Shown: positions 11,380 to 23,143 of the stretch, piece after piece | How positions within the stretch are numbered: position 1 is the stretch's first letter | Layout: the number at the start of each line of letters is the position of its first letter | From: Pyrenophora tritici-repentis | Taxonomy: Eukaryota; Ascomycota; Dothideomycetes; Pleosporales; Pleosporaceae | Direction: 5' to 3' | Length of the DNA: 64,000 nucleotides | Assembly: GCF_003171515.1 (NCBI RefSeq) | Contig: NC_089399.1 | Coordinates: 3,782,001-3,846,000, forward strand | Translations under genes and position numbers: made by a program | The notes under the pieces: generated by a model | Databases searched by the model: none | What the model was told of the DNA's origin: nothing | What the model saw: only the letters and a program-made list of their open reading frames with translations

Positions 11380-13429
11380 ATGGGCGAAGCCGAATCCTCG
11401 TCGACACCTCGCTCTACGGCCGAACCGCAGCTCAAGGCTGCCAAAGACAAGAACTGCCCCTTCTGCGGCCAGGCTTTTACATCGAGCAGCCTGGGTCGCC
11501 ATCTCGACCTCTACATTCGGGCAAAGAACCCAAAGGCGCCTGACGGTATCCATGTCGTAGACGAGATACGCAAGCTGCGCGGCGGCATCACACGACGTCA
11601 GGCAAAAGGCAGCGTGTCGACGCCGCGACGAGACGACAGCGGCACCAGCACGCCCGCCAACAAGAAGCGAGTGGCGAGCGAAGACTCGTCTATGCTCGTC
11701 CAGAGCCCCGACGATGACGACGAGTCGTTGCAAGTGGGCAAGACGAGGGGCCATCAGTTCAAGGATGTTAGCTGGGGTGGCGGCAGCGCCAGCGCCAGCC
11801 GTCCCTCACGTCTAAGCACCAAAACACCAGACCCCCGCCGTGATGCATCGCGCCAGATTCGAAAGGCCGACCTCGACCAGAGGCAAAAGACTGGCGAGGA
11901 GGCGGAAATTGCAAGCGCGACCGAGATGGCGCTGAGGGAGCTGCTGAAGAGCGTCCGCGAAGCCAAGTAGGTGAAACCCCAAATCCACTCCTGACAACAT
12001 CACATGCATCATGACATGTGACTATGACGATACTGGACCTAACAACCTTCGCAGTGCAAAAGCATCCGGCTCAGGTCTCTTCGACTTTGACCCTTACACG
12101 CAAAACTTCCCCTCCCTCTGCCTCCACATCCTTCCTGCGCCCTCGACCCTTTTCTCGCCAACGCCCTTTCCCACGGCTGAGTCATGGTCCATATCCCCGC
12201 CTGGTCAGAAGCAGTTTGAAGCGCTGAATAAGCAGGTCCGTGAGCGCCTGCTTGCCTACCAGCGTCAGCGGCAGATCAACCAGGTCTATCCTTCCGGCGC
12301 ACAGGCAGCCGCGCCTTCCACAACCTCATCGCCCTTGCCCACTCCTCCCCTCTTCGATCATGACCCTCAACGTCTCTTCGGCCACATTGCCGATGCCTTC
12401 CATCACTGGACCCAGCACTCGGACAAGACGAGGCAGGAGTACTGGCAGATTGAGATTCTCCGCTGCTATGCTCGTGCCCATGACCGACGACGCGAGGCTG
12501 AGGTCCAGCTCGAGAATGCACGTAGGGAGATTGACTACCTGAAAGCAAATCGCTGGACGGCAGGTGCACCCGACGTGTCCCCCATCAGCATCAACCTAGG
12601 TGCCGACACGGCACGTGAGCTTGCAAAGCACGGTATGGACTACCGTAACTGGGACTATGACCGTCTCATCGACAAGTGGCGCACTGCCATACGCGAGAAC
12701 AAAGTCTCCGGCCTGGCTGCCCAGAAGCCACTGCCCGGCGAGGGCAGCTCGCGTAGCTGCTCCATGGCCAGCCTGCCACCACAATTTGCTACAGTCAATC
12801 AGCCCAGACAGGGCAGCCCCATCAAAGTAGAGACTTCGATGCCCTTCAGTGCCCCGCCCACGCTCAACGGTGACGACCAAGTCGACGCAGAGGGCGATGA
12901 TGATGACGAAGAAATTGACCTGACTCCGCACACGATTGATGACGAAGACCCAATGCACCACATGCATCAAATCCAACGTCAGTCTGTGCATCAGTCCCAG
13001 CATCATCACGGGACGCCGCTCCAACCGACACCGCAACATCCCTCTCAGCAATTCCAGTCTCACATGCAACCTACCCAGCACCTCACCCAAGCTCAGATTG
13101 CGCAAGCCCAGGCTCAAGCCCAAGCATGGGCAGCAGCTCGTCAGCACATGAACCAGTCGCGCCAAGATTTCCGCCCACATCAGCAGCAGCACCAGCTCTC
13201 ACCGCACCTGCAACACGTCAGCTCAGCTGAAAGCAGCCGGCGAGAGTCGCTAGCCATGATGGACCCGCATTCCATGAATCAAAATACCATGAATAACATG
13301 GGTGCCTCAATGGGCATGTCAGGCGGCATGGATAGCCTCGACAACCACCAAGACCAGTTCCTACGAATGGATATGGGTATGCCCACCGGCTTCGTTGGAT
13401 CAAACGATGGCGGCGTCTCTATGGGTTAG
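11380..13429 (+). CDS. Conserved fungal zinc-finger protein with Gln/His-rich tail
   Basis: Two exons, 11380-11966 and 12055-13429 (653 residues). The intron has a GTAGGT donor, a CTAAC branch site and a CGCAG acceptor, and splicing removes the TAG that would otherwise follow directly. Near residues 25-45 is one C2H-type finger, CPFCGQAFTSSSLGRHLDLY, followed by the block PDGIHVVDEIRKLRGGITRRQ. This start is shared by an uncharacterised filamentous-fungal family as far as I recall. The middle (residues about 270-340) forms an ordered helical region with QEYWQIEILRCYARAHDRR. An acidic run DDDDEEIDL and a long Gln/His/Met-rich tail follow, prion-like in composition. It is probably a nuclear, DNA- or chromatin-associated factor. 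That role is inferred from the finger and tail only. Confidence 0.8.
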
Positions 13430-14871
13430 CTTTGACCATGTCTCAGCGCCGTTGCAACATTGCGAACAGTAAGAAGACGTCTGTTCGGGCAGGCGTAACA
13501 CGATACATGGAGTGGATGCTTGGTAACGTTCATTCTTCCTCTCTATCTTTTCGTTTGTCAGTCTCCGTTTCTCTCGTATTCCTTAGCCTGGCCTCTTCGT
13601 GCGCATACCCATATACCCGGCCTTGTCACTTGATACCCATCTCTATCATTTGTATAACCTATTAATATTTCGCATTTACCAAGAATGTTTTTCCTTTGTA
13701 GAGACTACACGCCTTCGTTGGCAATACCTGGGTGGTCATCTTGTGTTTTGGCTATAAATGCCGTCTACAAAACTCTGTTTCCTTGTGTACCTGTTAGATA
13801 TTAGACCTCCCGGCGCTCCTCGGCGGATGGATTGAACAAACAAACAAGCAAGCAAATAAACAAGACTTCAAAACTAATCTTCACAAAGACGCGAGACTGT
13901 GACTGATTGGGAACCTTCTGGACACTTGTGCCGTCTTTCGAGGAACTAGCGGAAGCAGCCAACAAGCCTAGTGAATTCCAGACGTATGACCAGCTCAGAT
14001 CCGTGGTAAGAGGCGTGGTATAAGAGAAGAACAAATGACGTCAGGATCTTTATTTCATACACACCATTTCAACTGCGACCGAAGAACTAACTTGATATGT
14101 CGCGACAGCGGCGCACATGTGTCTGCAACCTATACGGTGTCGCTTATATGATTGTTGGTAGGAGAGGGGAGACCTATAGGAGAAGAGGAACGGGTAGGGA
14201 AACGGGTGATGAGCGAGCAACCCGATTGCAAGGTGAAGAAGCCTGGGCATCACAAAATACTTGACAGTGTGGGTAAGCACCTAATAGGCGTGTTTGGCGA
14301 CTACAGTGGCCTTGGTACACTGGTATGTTAAGTATTATGACACCCAGGTGCCTACATTGCCGAGCAAGTACTAACCACAACCCGCACATCTTCTAGAATG
14401 CGAATTGTTTCTGAGATTCCCATATAAACTTGGCTGCGCTTGGCATCTATATGCGAACAGTAGATCCCGACGAATCGGCGCTCGGCATATCCTTATCCGG
14501 AACTTGCGAATATCGTCTTTCCTTCCTGCTCCACACTTCCCATCCTCTTTCCCATCCCGGCATTTGCCAATATCCCGGCCGACATTGCCGACCGTGATAA
14601 CAGATGCGGATAACGCGTTGAAGTCTCCACAGCACATTTCGGTAGCCACATATAGCAGGTACCAAGACTTCCACCGTCGACTACAAGGCCGATCTGGAGA
14701 CAAAGTGGGGAGTATGCATACAAGCCCAGGGTAGTATGTCCGACGTCGGAACACTATGATGTGACGATAAGAAAGCTGTATATATATACAATAACTATGT
14801 TTCCACCCGACAACGTAGCTCCTGCTCTCCACGAAAGTATCGTACCGTCTTTACAGTCTTACGTCGGCGCC
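13430..14871. other. Intergenic, 1.4 kb
   Basis: 3' UTR of the zinc-finger gene and promoter of the esterase. T/C-rich, UTR-like sequence runs to about 13800. Short frames on both strands (for example minus 14371-14832) have no family features. I see nothing else. Confidence 0.55.
14779..14788 (+). promoter_or_regulatory. TATA-like element before the esterase gene
   Basis: An alternating TATATATATA run lies 84-93 bases upstream of the favoured esterase start at 14872. It would be a suitable core promoter position if transcription starts near 14810-14820. This placement also argues against the earlier in-frame Met at 14797. Confidence 0.35.
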
Positions 14872-16665
14872 ATGGGCCATTCAAACATGGTGCAGCGAGT
14901 CATATCCACCTTGGCGGTAGTAGCTACCAGCTTTTCCGGTGTCACAGCTACATACGGCACATCTGCAGTCACGCTTCCCGGCTATGGCAGCTTCGTCGGC
15001 ACCACCGTCTCGCAAACTCTCACCAAAAAGCCTTTGCCAGCACCCGTGGATGCATGGCTCGGTATCGACTATGCGTCCCAACCTACGGGCGAGGGTCGCT
15101 TTGCGCCTGTTGGGCCCCCGGAGCCTTTCTCGGGAATGAAGAATGCTTCGCAGTATGGGTTTTCGTGTTATCAGGATCCGTTGGATATCACGTATGAGAT
15201 GGATGAGGCGTGTTTGAGTATGAATGTTTTTCGGCCACAGGGTGTTAAGGCGGGGGAGAAATTACCGGTTTTGGTGTGGATTCATGGGGTATGTTCTGTG
15301 TAATATTGGGTGAGGGAGATTGCTGACAATTTAGGGTGGATTCGTTGCTGGAAGCTCTAGGAGTTTCGACGGCGCTTCATTCGTGGCTAATTCGAAACAG
15401 CGGTTGATCACTGTAACGTTCAATTATCGAGTGAGTAGGTCGCCAGCCAGGAAAAGATTGAGGTTAATTTAGAACAGGTCAACTCTTTGGGCTTCCTTCC
15501 ACATCCTGTTTTCGAGCGTCTGGGTCTGCTGAACCTCGGGCTTCGAGATCAAGAAACCTTGCTCAAGTTTGTTCAGCAGTACATCTCATCGTTTGGTGGT
15601 GACCCCACTCGCGTTACTATCGGTGGCCGTTCAGCGGGTGCACACTCAGTCGGCATACACCTTTTCCACAACTACGAAAAATCCGAGGGCCCTGCACCTC
15701 TCTTCTCCCAGGCTCTTCTCCAATCTGGAAGTGTGACAGCTCGCTCATTCCCCGACTCGTCATACCCGTTGTACCAAGAGCAGTTCTCCCGCTATCTAGG
15801 TCTCACAGGATGCAGTGCCGTAGCCAACAGCACCGACACCAAGATCATCAGCTGCCTACGAGCCGCTCCCATCGACAAAGTCCAAAACGCCAGCGCAATA
15901 GTATGGCGAGAATCTGAATACGCCATAACCTGGCCCTTCCAACCCACACGCGGCGGCCCCCTCCTCGAGCAATCTGGCTCTCTCTCCGGTCAAAACAAGC
16001 AATTCTACCGCATCCCCACAATCACCACGAACGTGCCCGACGAAGCAAAATACTACACCTCAGGCAACCTCACCAAAAACGCTGAATTTCTTGCCTTCAT
16101 GAAGAACCTCATCCCCGGTCTAACCCCAGACGATCTCTCAGACCTCGAAACCTTGTACCCGGACCCCGCTAGCGATATTAACGGCCCATACGCACACAGT
16201 CCAAATTCCACTCAATACAACCGCATCTCCGCCGCTCTAACTGATTACATGTACGTCTGCGCTGGTCAGGAAACCGCAATCCGCATGTCCTCCGCCGGCG
16301 TCCCAGTTTACAAACTCGTCTTCGCTGTCAACAACACTTTCCCGGCTTGGAAAGGTATCCCACACACCGCAGATACAAAGTACACGTGGGCAGAACCCAG
16401 TGGTGCTGGTGGCGTACAGTACCCCGACGTAGGCAAGGAGCTGTTGAACGCGTATTTCTCTGATTTTGTGGCTCTGGGTGGTGATCCGAATAAGGGGAAT
16501 AGGACGGGTGTACCGGTGTGGCCGAGGTATGTGCAGGGGGAGATACCTGGGTTACAGTTGAGGATGGAGCCGTTTGGGAACAGTAGGGTCGAGGGGGATG
16601 GGATTAGGAGGAAGATGTGTGAGTGGTGGAGGAGTGAGGAGAGGGCGGGGAGGTTGGAGAAGTAG
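14872..16665 (+). CDS. Secreted type-B carboxylesterase/lipase
   Basis: Alpha/beta-hydrolase of the cholinesterase/type-B carboxylesterase family, expected to be secreted and to cleave carboxylic esters. Exons are 14872-15288, 15335-15430 and 15478-16665 (566 residues). The start was chosen because MVQRVISTLAVVATSFSGV forms a signal peptide. Family marks in order are RFAPVGPPEPFSG, the Cys pair region with DEACLSMNVFRP, LPVLVWIHGGGF (oxyanion hole, rebuilt across intron 1), TFNYRVNSLGF across intron 2, and the nucleophile elbow GGRSAGAHS with Ser about 223. The usual Glu before the nucleophile Ser is Arg here. The catalytic His is probably in GIPHTADTKYTW. Several N-glycosylation sequons fit secretion. 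The physiological substrate is unknown. Both introns are 46-47 bp, phase 0. Confidence 0.92.
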
Positions 16666-18965
16666 GGTGAGTAGAAAGATAGTAGGGAATAGCTCTTATT
16701 ATGTGAGTTTAACGAACAGCGTGTTGTAGTTCGTTGCAATTGATAAGATGTCGCAGTTCTACAAAAACATATGTCTCTTCACACATGGTTGACATCACCG
16801 ACCTACTACTCCAATGTGACCTTCAACACAGCCCTTGGGTTTCTAGGCGAGATCCGGATATTCGGATCTAAGAAAAACTCACGTCGTTTACAGATCAAAC
16901 GGCTACAGTCGCGTATTCAGTATACTTTTTTTTTCGAGATGAAGCCAAGATACATGTAGTCAGAGAAAGCCCAATCTCACAAGATACAGCCCGGAACTAT
17001 GGTAGACGTTACTTTTACAACATGCCAAAGTCCAACTTTCCCATACCCCATTACATTCCAATCTCCCCTCTTATCACAATCCCATCCTATTCTATCCTCT
17101 ACTTTCTTTTCTTCGCCTCCCTCTTTTTTCCTTCTTTTACCTAGCACGCACGCACACGGGCCCTATCCCGCTATCTTTTACCCCTTCTTCCCTACACACA
17201 CGCTACCCAACCCACCCACCTTTTTTTTCTCCCGAAGAAAACAAATCGCCATCATGGCATGAGCGCATAAACGCATAAACCCCATGCTTTGTCTTGTTCT
17301 TTTTCTCTCGCCAGCCACCCGCTATCCGTTATGCCCTTGTGTCGCCATCCTAACGCTCAGCCACACGCAAATGCTCAAAGCGCACGACTCACGACTCACA
17401 CACCAAGCATCACGACTCACGCATTAAGCACTAGAGACCAAGCATCACGCACCAAGCACCAAGCCCATCACACCCTCCTTACTCCCACCCATCAAGCTCA
17501 CCACCCATGCGCCCATCACCCAACCCCCGATGTCGGCGCTCGCCATCTTCCAATCTACTTACCCACCGCCTACTTAGGCGATAACTCGGTGCCATTACAA
17601 GGCAAGGCGAGGTGAGCTGTGCAATACCGATACCGATACGAGACAAGCAAAAAGGTAATCGGGCGTAAGTAGGTAAGGCGGGCGATACGAGGAAGGGAAG
17701 GTAAGAATAAGACTTTTTCTTCGGTCATATCCGCGGTGTGGATGTAGCCGTTATGAAGATCGGCGGTTGGAAAGGATGCGGAATGTTGGCAAGAGACAGA
17801 CTGCGCTTCGCTGACTGGGGAGTGGAGCGGAGTGGGGAACTGGGATTGGGATTGGGTGTGGTAAGCGCGTGAGCAATGAGCAGCGACTGTCGGGATCTCG
17901 ACTCCCAACACCCCTGAAGATCGGCACAAAACGTGTTCACTTCTCGTGTTCGGTTCTCAAAGAATCGGGCAGTTGATAGTTTTAGATGGACACAAAGAAT
18001 GAGGTAGGTGGTTGAATGTGCAATGTAGAGTATTTGTCAAAATCTTGAGCGAGCTAGCTCACTATCTTCCGACTCCGAAAATCCTCTCTCCAAGCCCCCA
18101 GCCAGGACCAACCAACCATCCACCCGCCGGAACAAAAGGACACAGCCACCACAAAACAAGACAAGGAAATAAAAAACTGGCAGTGGGGGGTATATATCTT
18201 TCCGTAAGAAAGCGCAGCAGCAACTCTATGGCGCGCGCAATTCCTAAACGGGAATGGGGGGTATTTCGAACGAAGATAAAAGGGGGGGATTGAGGTACAC
18301 CTAACCGACCAAGCTAAGGAAAAGAAAATATAAACGGTTGGTGACCAAAGTACTTCCTTCCTTCTCTCTCTCTGAGTATCTCGCCGGTAGAAGAAACAAA
18401 AATAAAACAAAAGGAAAGTAGTGTAAAACCCAGGTTTAGTCGAAAATGCCGCCAAGAAATATGTTTCCGCGAAATCAATCGTCCCCTCTGATCAATCGTC
18501 CCAGACAAAATGGGGGAAGCTGAGAAAGATTTCGACCAAAAAAACCACATTCGAGGTTGTAGATTCGGTGTAGATCGCTGGGATCCAAGTTTGATGTTGT
18601 GAAGTAGCAGCAGCTTATTTGCAAGCAAAAAAGAGTCGTCGTATGGTAGAAGCGAAAATAAGAGGCAGTTGATTTGTCCAAGGCAAAAAAAAAAAGAAGC
18701 CCCAGGCCAAAACCACCAAGAGTTACAAAAGAGCTAAGGGTAGAAGGGTATTTGATGCAGGGACGTAAACGGACATGCTCGTGATAAGACGTGAGAAAAG
18801 TTGGCTTGATGAATTGAGCGGCCTAGGCCAAAGGCGGCTTCCGGGGTATATAACTTGGTGGGATCAAAGACAAGAGTGCACCAGTCGATGATGCGCGCGC
18901 GCACGGAGAAGCTGGAGAGCAGGCTTCGGAGTTGGACGATGGGGATAACTCATAAGCAACTAGTC
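16666..18965. other. Gene-poor stretch, 2.3 kb, between convergent genes
   Basis: The flanking genes point towards each other, yet 2.3 kb separates them, which is long for convergent fungal genes. It contains a strongly pyrimidine-rich tract (about 17027-17230) ending just before ATGGCATGA at 17254, low-complexity CACGACTCAC/CACCAAGCA repeats (17381-17470) and another CT run (18351-18372). No convincing protein-coding frame is present on either strand. An unannotated non-coding transcript is possible. Confidence 0.5.
17381..17470. repeat. Imperfect short tandem repeats (CACGACTCAC / CACCAAGCA)
   Basis: Irregularly alternating short units of roughly 9-10 bases, including several copies of ACGACTCAC and ACCAAGCA. 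It is low-complexity sequence with no coding or RNA signature. Confidence 0.6.
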
Positions 18966-19370
18966 TCAAAGGACGAGGTAGCCAACGCCTGCAGCAAGCG
19001 CAACGACAAAGGCGTTGACGTTGAGGGTCGAGGCGGCGCCTTCAAACGGCGTGGTGGTCGAGCTGGGGACGGGGCCGCTAGCTGAAGGCGCAGAGGCGGT
19101 AGGGATGACGCCGGTTGATGCGACCATGGTGCTGTTGACGGGGTACGAGGGAACAATGGTAGCGTGGGTAGCAGGAATGGTCGACGTCATGTTGACGGGA
19201 GTGTAGCCAGGAGTGGAGCTCGAGATGGTGATGGTGTTGACGCGCGTGACGGTGGAAGTGATGTACACAGTCGCATCGTAAACCAGGGTGTCCATGGTGG
19301 AGGACGGGGGCGCATCAGCGGAAGCGCCAATGGCTAGCGCAGAGAGGGCGACGATCTGGAAGGAGCGCAT
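18966..19370 (-). CDS. Small GPI-anchored Ser/Thr-rich surface protein
   Basis: 134-residue protein with the classic layout of a fungal GPI-anchored wall or plasma-membrane protein. It has the signal peptide MRSFQIVALSALAIGASA, a body made almost only of Ser, Thr, Pro, Val and Ala with several NxT/NxS sequons, a small-residue site (EGAAS) and a hydrophobic C-terminal tail NAFVVALAAGVGYLVL. No enzymatic domain exists. Such proteins are usually heavily O-mannosylated structural or adhesive wall components; that is family knowledge, and nothing here shows a specific role. Single exon. Confidence 0.8.
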   Translation of the reverse strand: MRSFQIVALSALAIGASADAPPSSTMDTLVYDATVYITSTVTRVNTITISSSTPGYTPVNMTSTIPATHATIVPSYPVNSTMVASTGVIPTASAPSASGPVPSSTTTPFEGAASTLNVNAFVVALAAGVGYLVL

Positions 19371-21397
19371 GTTGATGGTGTTGTTTGATGTTGGTCAAGG
19401 AAGGTGTGTTTTGGTAGTTGTGCGATTGCTATTGAATGCGCGAGGCTTCGATATCAAATCGGAATGGGTTGCAAATGGTATGCTAGAGTGGATGCGACAG
19501 GAAGCGCGAGTGATGGACTAGGTCGAGATAGTGTTTGGTAAGACTAGTAGTCTGAGGCTTGGGAGGGAGCTGGTAAGGAGTGTAAGTGCCGAATGGCGGA
19601 GCAGGATGCTTTAAGAGAGGAGCGGTTGTGGTGGTTAGCCCGTACGTGAAGATAGTTTGGATCGTGCGTTTGGGGGGGAAACAACGGCGAGTGGAGCCTG
19701 GGGGTGGTATTCTGTCTTATGAGGCGCAATTTCCCTAATCCTGGTGCAATTTCGGCCCTTGACGGCGCTAACGCAGGTCGGCCGCTGTGTGCTAGCGGCT
19801 ACTCGGCTGTGCCTGACAAGGAAGCGGCGATCCAGCATAGTGGTGTGGGCCTGCGCGCACACTGCATCGCACATGCCTCAAGAAATCTGCCGGACCCACA
19901 CTGCCAAACGGTTGCGCCTGCCTTTGCTCGTGACCTCACTATGGCGTGCAATCGCCGGGACAACCTTGGGAAGGCACTGCCGGCGACGCTCTCCCCAGAT
20001 GTACCACAATCAAAGGTCCAAGGTTTCAACGCAGCTCCCCAGAATACCTCACACTCTCTGTGTTCCAACCCCCATCGTCATAGCCTGAGGCGCACTGACG
20101 TGAAACAGGCACAGCGAATCGTTGCGCACTGGGGCTGTCGCTTCTGGCAACTAGTCAAGGGAGCTGCAAAACTCGACTTGACTGGCGCCACGCTGCATGT
20201 CCTGTACACCGCACTGTACTCAGTACTCAGGTACAGGTGCTGGCGTGCTGTCGTGGCGCGCCATGTCTGCTGCGACATTGTCAGCGCGCGAGACTAGACC
20301 AACCAGCGACTTGTCCAGGCGAGTTGATTTCATGGCCATGCGACAACGTGGTTTTTCAAGCGCGGCTCAAAGCCATCGATGCCGCATCTTGGCGTCGGAG
20401 ATGCGCTTCCTTCACCGCTGACCATCTAGATTCGCTCGGCAAGCGAATCAGGCGAATCACAACACCACCAACTGTCGTCAGGCCGCAGCCGTGGTGGTGT
20501 GGACAACAAGAATTTTCCTGCAAAGACTTTGATGCTGAGTTTTCCTTGGTGACTTGCTCAACAACAATGCCATCCAGTGACAACAGTCGTTTTTGTGACT
20601 CCCCGCGCAGTAGCAGCCCATGAACAGAATAGCCTTTTTCCTGCATGGACAACACACCGGCCGGCTTCCGTCGCACTCTTCACCCCTCCAACCATATCAT
20701 CGTGACAATTGACACACAGGAACTCCGCACAGCCAAGGGCCGAAAATAAGATTACCATGACACTGGCCAAGCCATATCGCTGTGATTGGCTATATCTTGC
20801 CATCCCGGCTATTAACTCGCCTGGCCTCATTTCTTTTCTTCACCCGTCGCATTGAAGCCACTGGCAAACAATTGCAAATCCTGCTCAATCCTGCTCCTTC
20901 TCCATTCACCCGTACCACGGCTACGCCTGCTTCTGGAAGTTGCTTTGCGGAGATTGGTAAAGCGCTGAATCGTGCCCAAAGTAAAAGTATTGATAATCGC
21001 CCACTCTCCTGCCCATTCCAAACACCAGCCATGCCTTGCCAGTCCTTCAAACCAGTTGCGCCGCGAAAGACCACAGCGGCAACCCCCAATCTCTGTACCA
21101 AGCAAAGTCAGCTCTGCAGTCAGTGTGCGGGCTACCATCCAGGCTTGAACCGGCTGCTTGCCGAAACTAGCAAGCCGTCATATCGCGAAAACCACGCCAC
21201 ATCCAGCAGGCTAACAGTGCCCCTTGAGATACACTACCGCCCATATTGACAGGCCCCATAAACCCAAGCATCACGGCAAAACTCTTAGAAAGCGGATAAG
21301 CGCACGTACCTTCAGACTAGTCTTGGCATCTTCGCGCCATAGTCGCAAACAACCTCGTTGCGAGTCGTAAGTGTGTGATCGCCACAATAGTAATATT
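19371..21397. other. Intergenic, 2.0 kb
   Basis: Promoter of the GPI-protein gene on the left and 3' flank of the TCO89-like gene on the right. The longest open frame (+, 19704-20297) is Cys/Arg/His-rich with no domain, and frames overlap on several strands, so I regard it as chance. No repeat or RNA gene was recognised. Confidence 0.5.
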
Positions 21398-23143
21398 TCA
21401 GTCGGCCTCGACCACTTCGGCACTCTCCCATAGTCGTCGACAAATCTCCTCGGCTTCGTTTCGGCGAGCCTGATCGCTCTCGAAACTTTGTCGGCCTTCA
21501 ACCTCATTGTCGCTTCGACTAGTCTTGCCCCGGCTTTGGTCGTCAAAGCTGACTCGCGACCTTCGCGACCCTGCATCTGTTTCAACAGGCCCATCGTTGA
21601 AACTTGTGCTCAGGCTGCTGGCGCCTGTTGCAAATCCGTTTCCGTTTGACGACTTTGGTATCCGCGTTTTTCGCGACATGCCAGGGATCTGATGTATGCG
21701 CCCAAGCGAATCTGCAATAGGGTTGCGGTATCTCCGGACAACGTTGTACTCGACGGCAACGTGATTGAACTGCTGCTGTAAGCGGGGATCAAGACGTCCC
21801 TCTCCGTTCGTATTATAGTGAATGCTAGACTGCAAGTACGTCGGTCCGCCTGTGCGGGGAAGCGTCACGGGTACGAGCTTCTGCGGCTCAATGTTGGATG
21901 ACGCACGTTGCAGCATGAGTTTTTGCTGGGTTCGCGACGGCGGCAAATTAGTTGGCGTAGTAGTGCCAGACCGCTGAGGCGTTTTTGAGGGCGTATCAGC
22001 ACCGCTGAAGTTGGGCATCGACTTGTTCCTCTTGCTGATATCAAGCTCACCTTGGCTACTATCGTGGTTATTAGGATTGATCGACATGTATGTGCCATCA
22101 TGCGGCGTTCCAGCAGAACCATGGCCGTCCATGAAGCGTGATACTAGGTCACGTCCTGGTGTGTCTACCAGTGTAGATCCAACGGATCCAGCAGTGTGAT
22201 TGAGAAGGTTGTGGCGGTCAGATGAAGAAACGACAGTCGCAGCGACTGACGTTGTTTGAGGAGGGACATGGTGAGAAGCGCTGCGCTGGAGTAGTCGGGA
22301 AGTGATCATGTCAGCATCTGGGGGCCGAGAGTGCTGGTAAGAGCTCCCGCCGTTGATCTGCGTATTACTACGGGTGCGGTCCGTAAGTGTCTGTGTCGAC
22401 TGCGCTGGCGGCTCGCGAGCTACGTTTGCCTGTTGTGGTGGCTCTCCTCGATTCTTCTCCATGTTGATTTCTGCAGCCCGGTGTTGTGCTTCAAGTATGA
22501 CAGAGTTAGAGCGCGTGTTCGATCTAGTAGTGGTGGGTGATTGTGACGCGCTCTCTTCAGTCCAGCCGCCGTCATCGCCTTCCTCGTCGTCGTTGGGCAT
22601 CTCGAAGTGGACTGCAGCGTGCGGCTCCGGTGAAGATGTACGCGATTCTCGGGGGGTGGCGAGCGCGCGCTTTGAGGGGCCGTTTTCGTGCTTTGACGAC
22701 TTGAGCGCGTGTTTTGCGTGTCCTTGTCGAGGTGGCAGCTGCCCGCTCGAGTGGTTCCTCCGTATATTCGCCTGCACATGTGCCTGGTTCGCTCTCACAA
22801 TGGCGCCAGATGAGGCATGGCGCTTGAAGCCTGGGCGAGGGCTGCTGGGTGCGGACACGGAATTGCCAGACTGCGTGCGACGGTGATGCCTGCCTGTACT
22901 TTCTGCCGCCTGTTGCGCCTGGACTGCCTGCTTCTCAGCCTTACTCAGCTTGTTGAGATTCTTGCCAAACGACGTGTTTCTTTGCACGCGCTGGCCGACG
23001 ACATGATGACGCTGTGTCTTGTGGTGAGCAGTCCGCTGATGGCTATCCGACGGCGACTGCGAGATGTGCGACTGCGACGAAGACTGCCTTGTCATTGCGG
23101 TTGGCCGTTTGGGCCGCGAATTAGATTCGTCGTCTGAAGCCAT
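21398..23143 (-). CDS. Probable TORC1-subunit TCO89-domain protein
   Basis: 581 residues, intrinsically disordered, single exon. It has the scattered short blocks that I associate with filamentous-fungal proteins carrying a TCO89 domain: RNTSFGKNLNKLSKAEKQA near residue 55, RNHSSGQLP near 130, VHFEMPNDDEEGDDGGWTEE near 175 followed by SASQSPTTTRS, RLLQRSASH near 290, the block RTQQKLMLQRASSNIEPQ near 405, and a C-terminal YNVVRRYRNPIADSL. If correct it would be a non-catalytic TOR complex 1 component at the vacuole, acting in nutrient signalling. The many Ser/Thr-Pro and Arg-x-x-Ser sites suggest heavy phosphorylation. The assignment is from memory of motif order, not a search; the alternative is an unrelated disordered fungal protein. 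Confidence 0.6.
   Translation of the reverse strand: MASDDESNSRPKRPTAMTRQSSSQSHISQSPSDSHQRTAHHKTQRHHVVGQRVQRNTSFGKNLNKLSKAEKQAVQAQQAAESTGRHHRRTQSGNSVSAPSSPRPGFKRHASSGAIVRANQAHVQANIRRNHSSGQLPPRQGHAKHALKSSKHENGPSKRALATPRESRTSSPEPHAAVHFEMPNDDEEGDDGGWTEESASQSPTTTRSNTRSNSVILEAQHRAAEINMEKNRGEPPQQANVAREPPAQSTQTLTDRTRSNTQINGGSSYQHSRPPDADMITSRLLQRSASHHVPPQTTSVAATVVSSSDRHNLLNHTAGSVGSTLVDTPGRDLVSRFMDGHGSAGTPHDGTYMSINPNNHDSSQGELDISKRNKSMPNFSGADTPSKTPQRSGTTTPTNLPPSRTQQKLMLQRASSNIEPQKLVPVTLPRTGGPTYLQSSIHYNTNGEGRLDPRLQQQFNHVAVEYNVVRRYRNPIADSLGRIHQIPGMSRKTRIPKSSNGNGFATGASSLSTSFNDGPVETDAGSRRSRVSFDDQSRGKTSRSDNEVEGRQSFESDQARRNEAEEICRRLWESAEVVEAD

Noticed and set aside
12596..13192. 198-codon minus-strand frame with hydrophobic stretches
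   Set aside because: Lies wholly antisense to the Gln/His-rich tail of the zinc-finger gene; its Leu/Met runs are the mirror of CAG/CAT codons.
14371..14832. 153-codon minus-strand frame upstream of the esterase
   Set aside because: Residue mix is random-like and the region is the esterase promoter.
17381..17470. Short repeats as a CRISPR-like or satellite array
   Set aside because: Units are irregular, only 9-10 bases, with no constant spacers.
19704..20297. Open frame of 197 codons in the gap between the GPI protein and the TCO89-like gene
   Set aside because: Cys/Arg/His-rich with no domain, overlapped by frames on several strands, no promoter or splice support.
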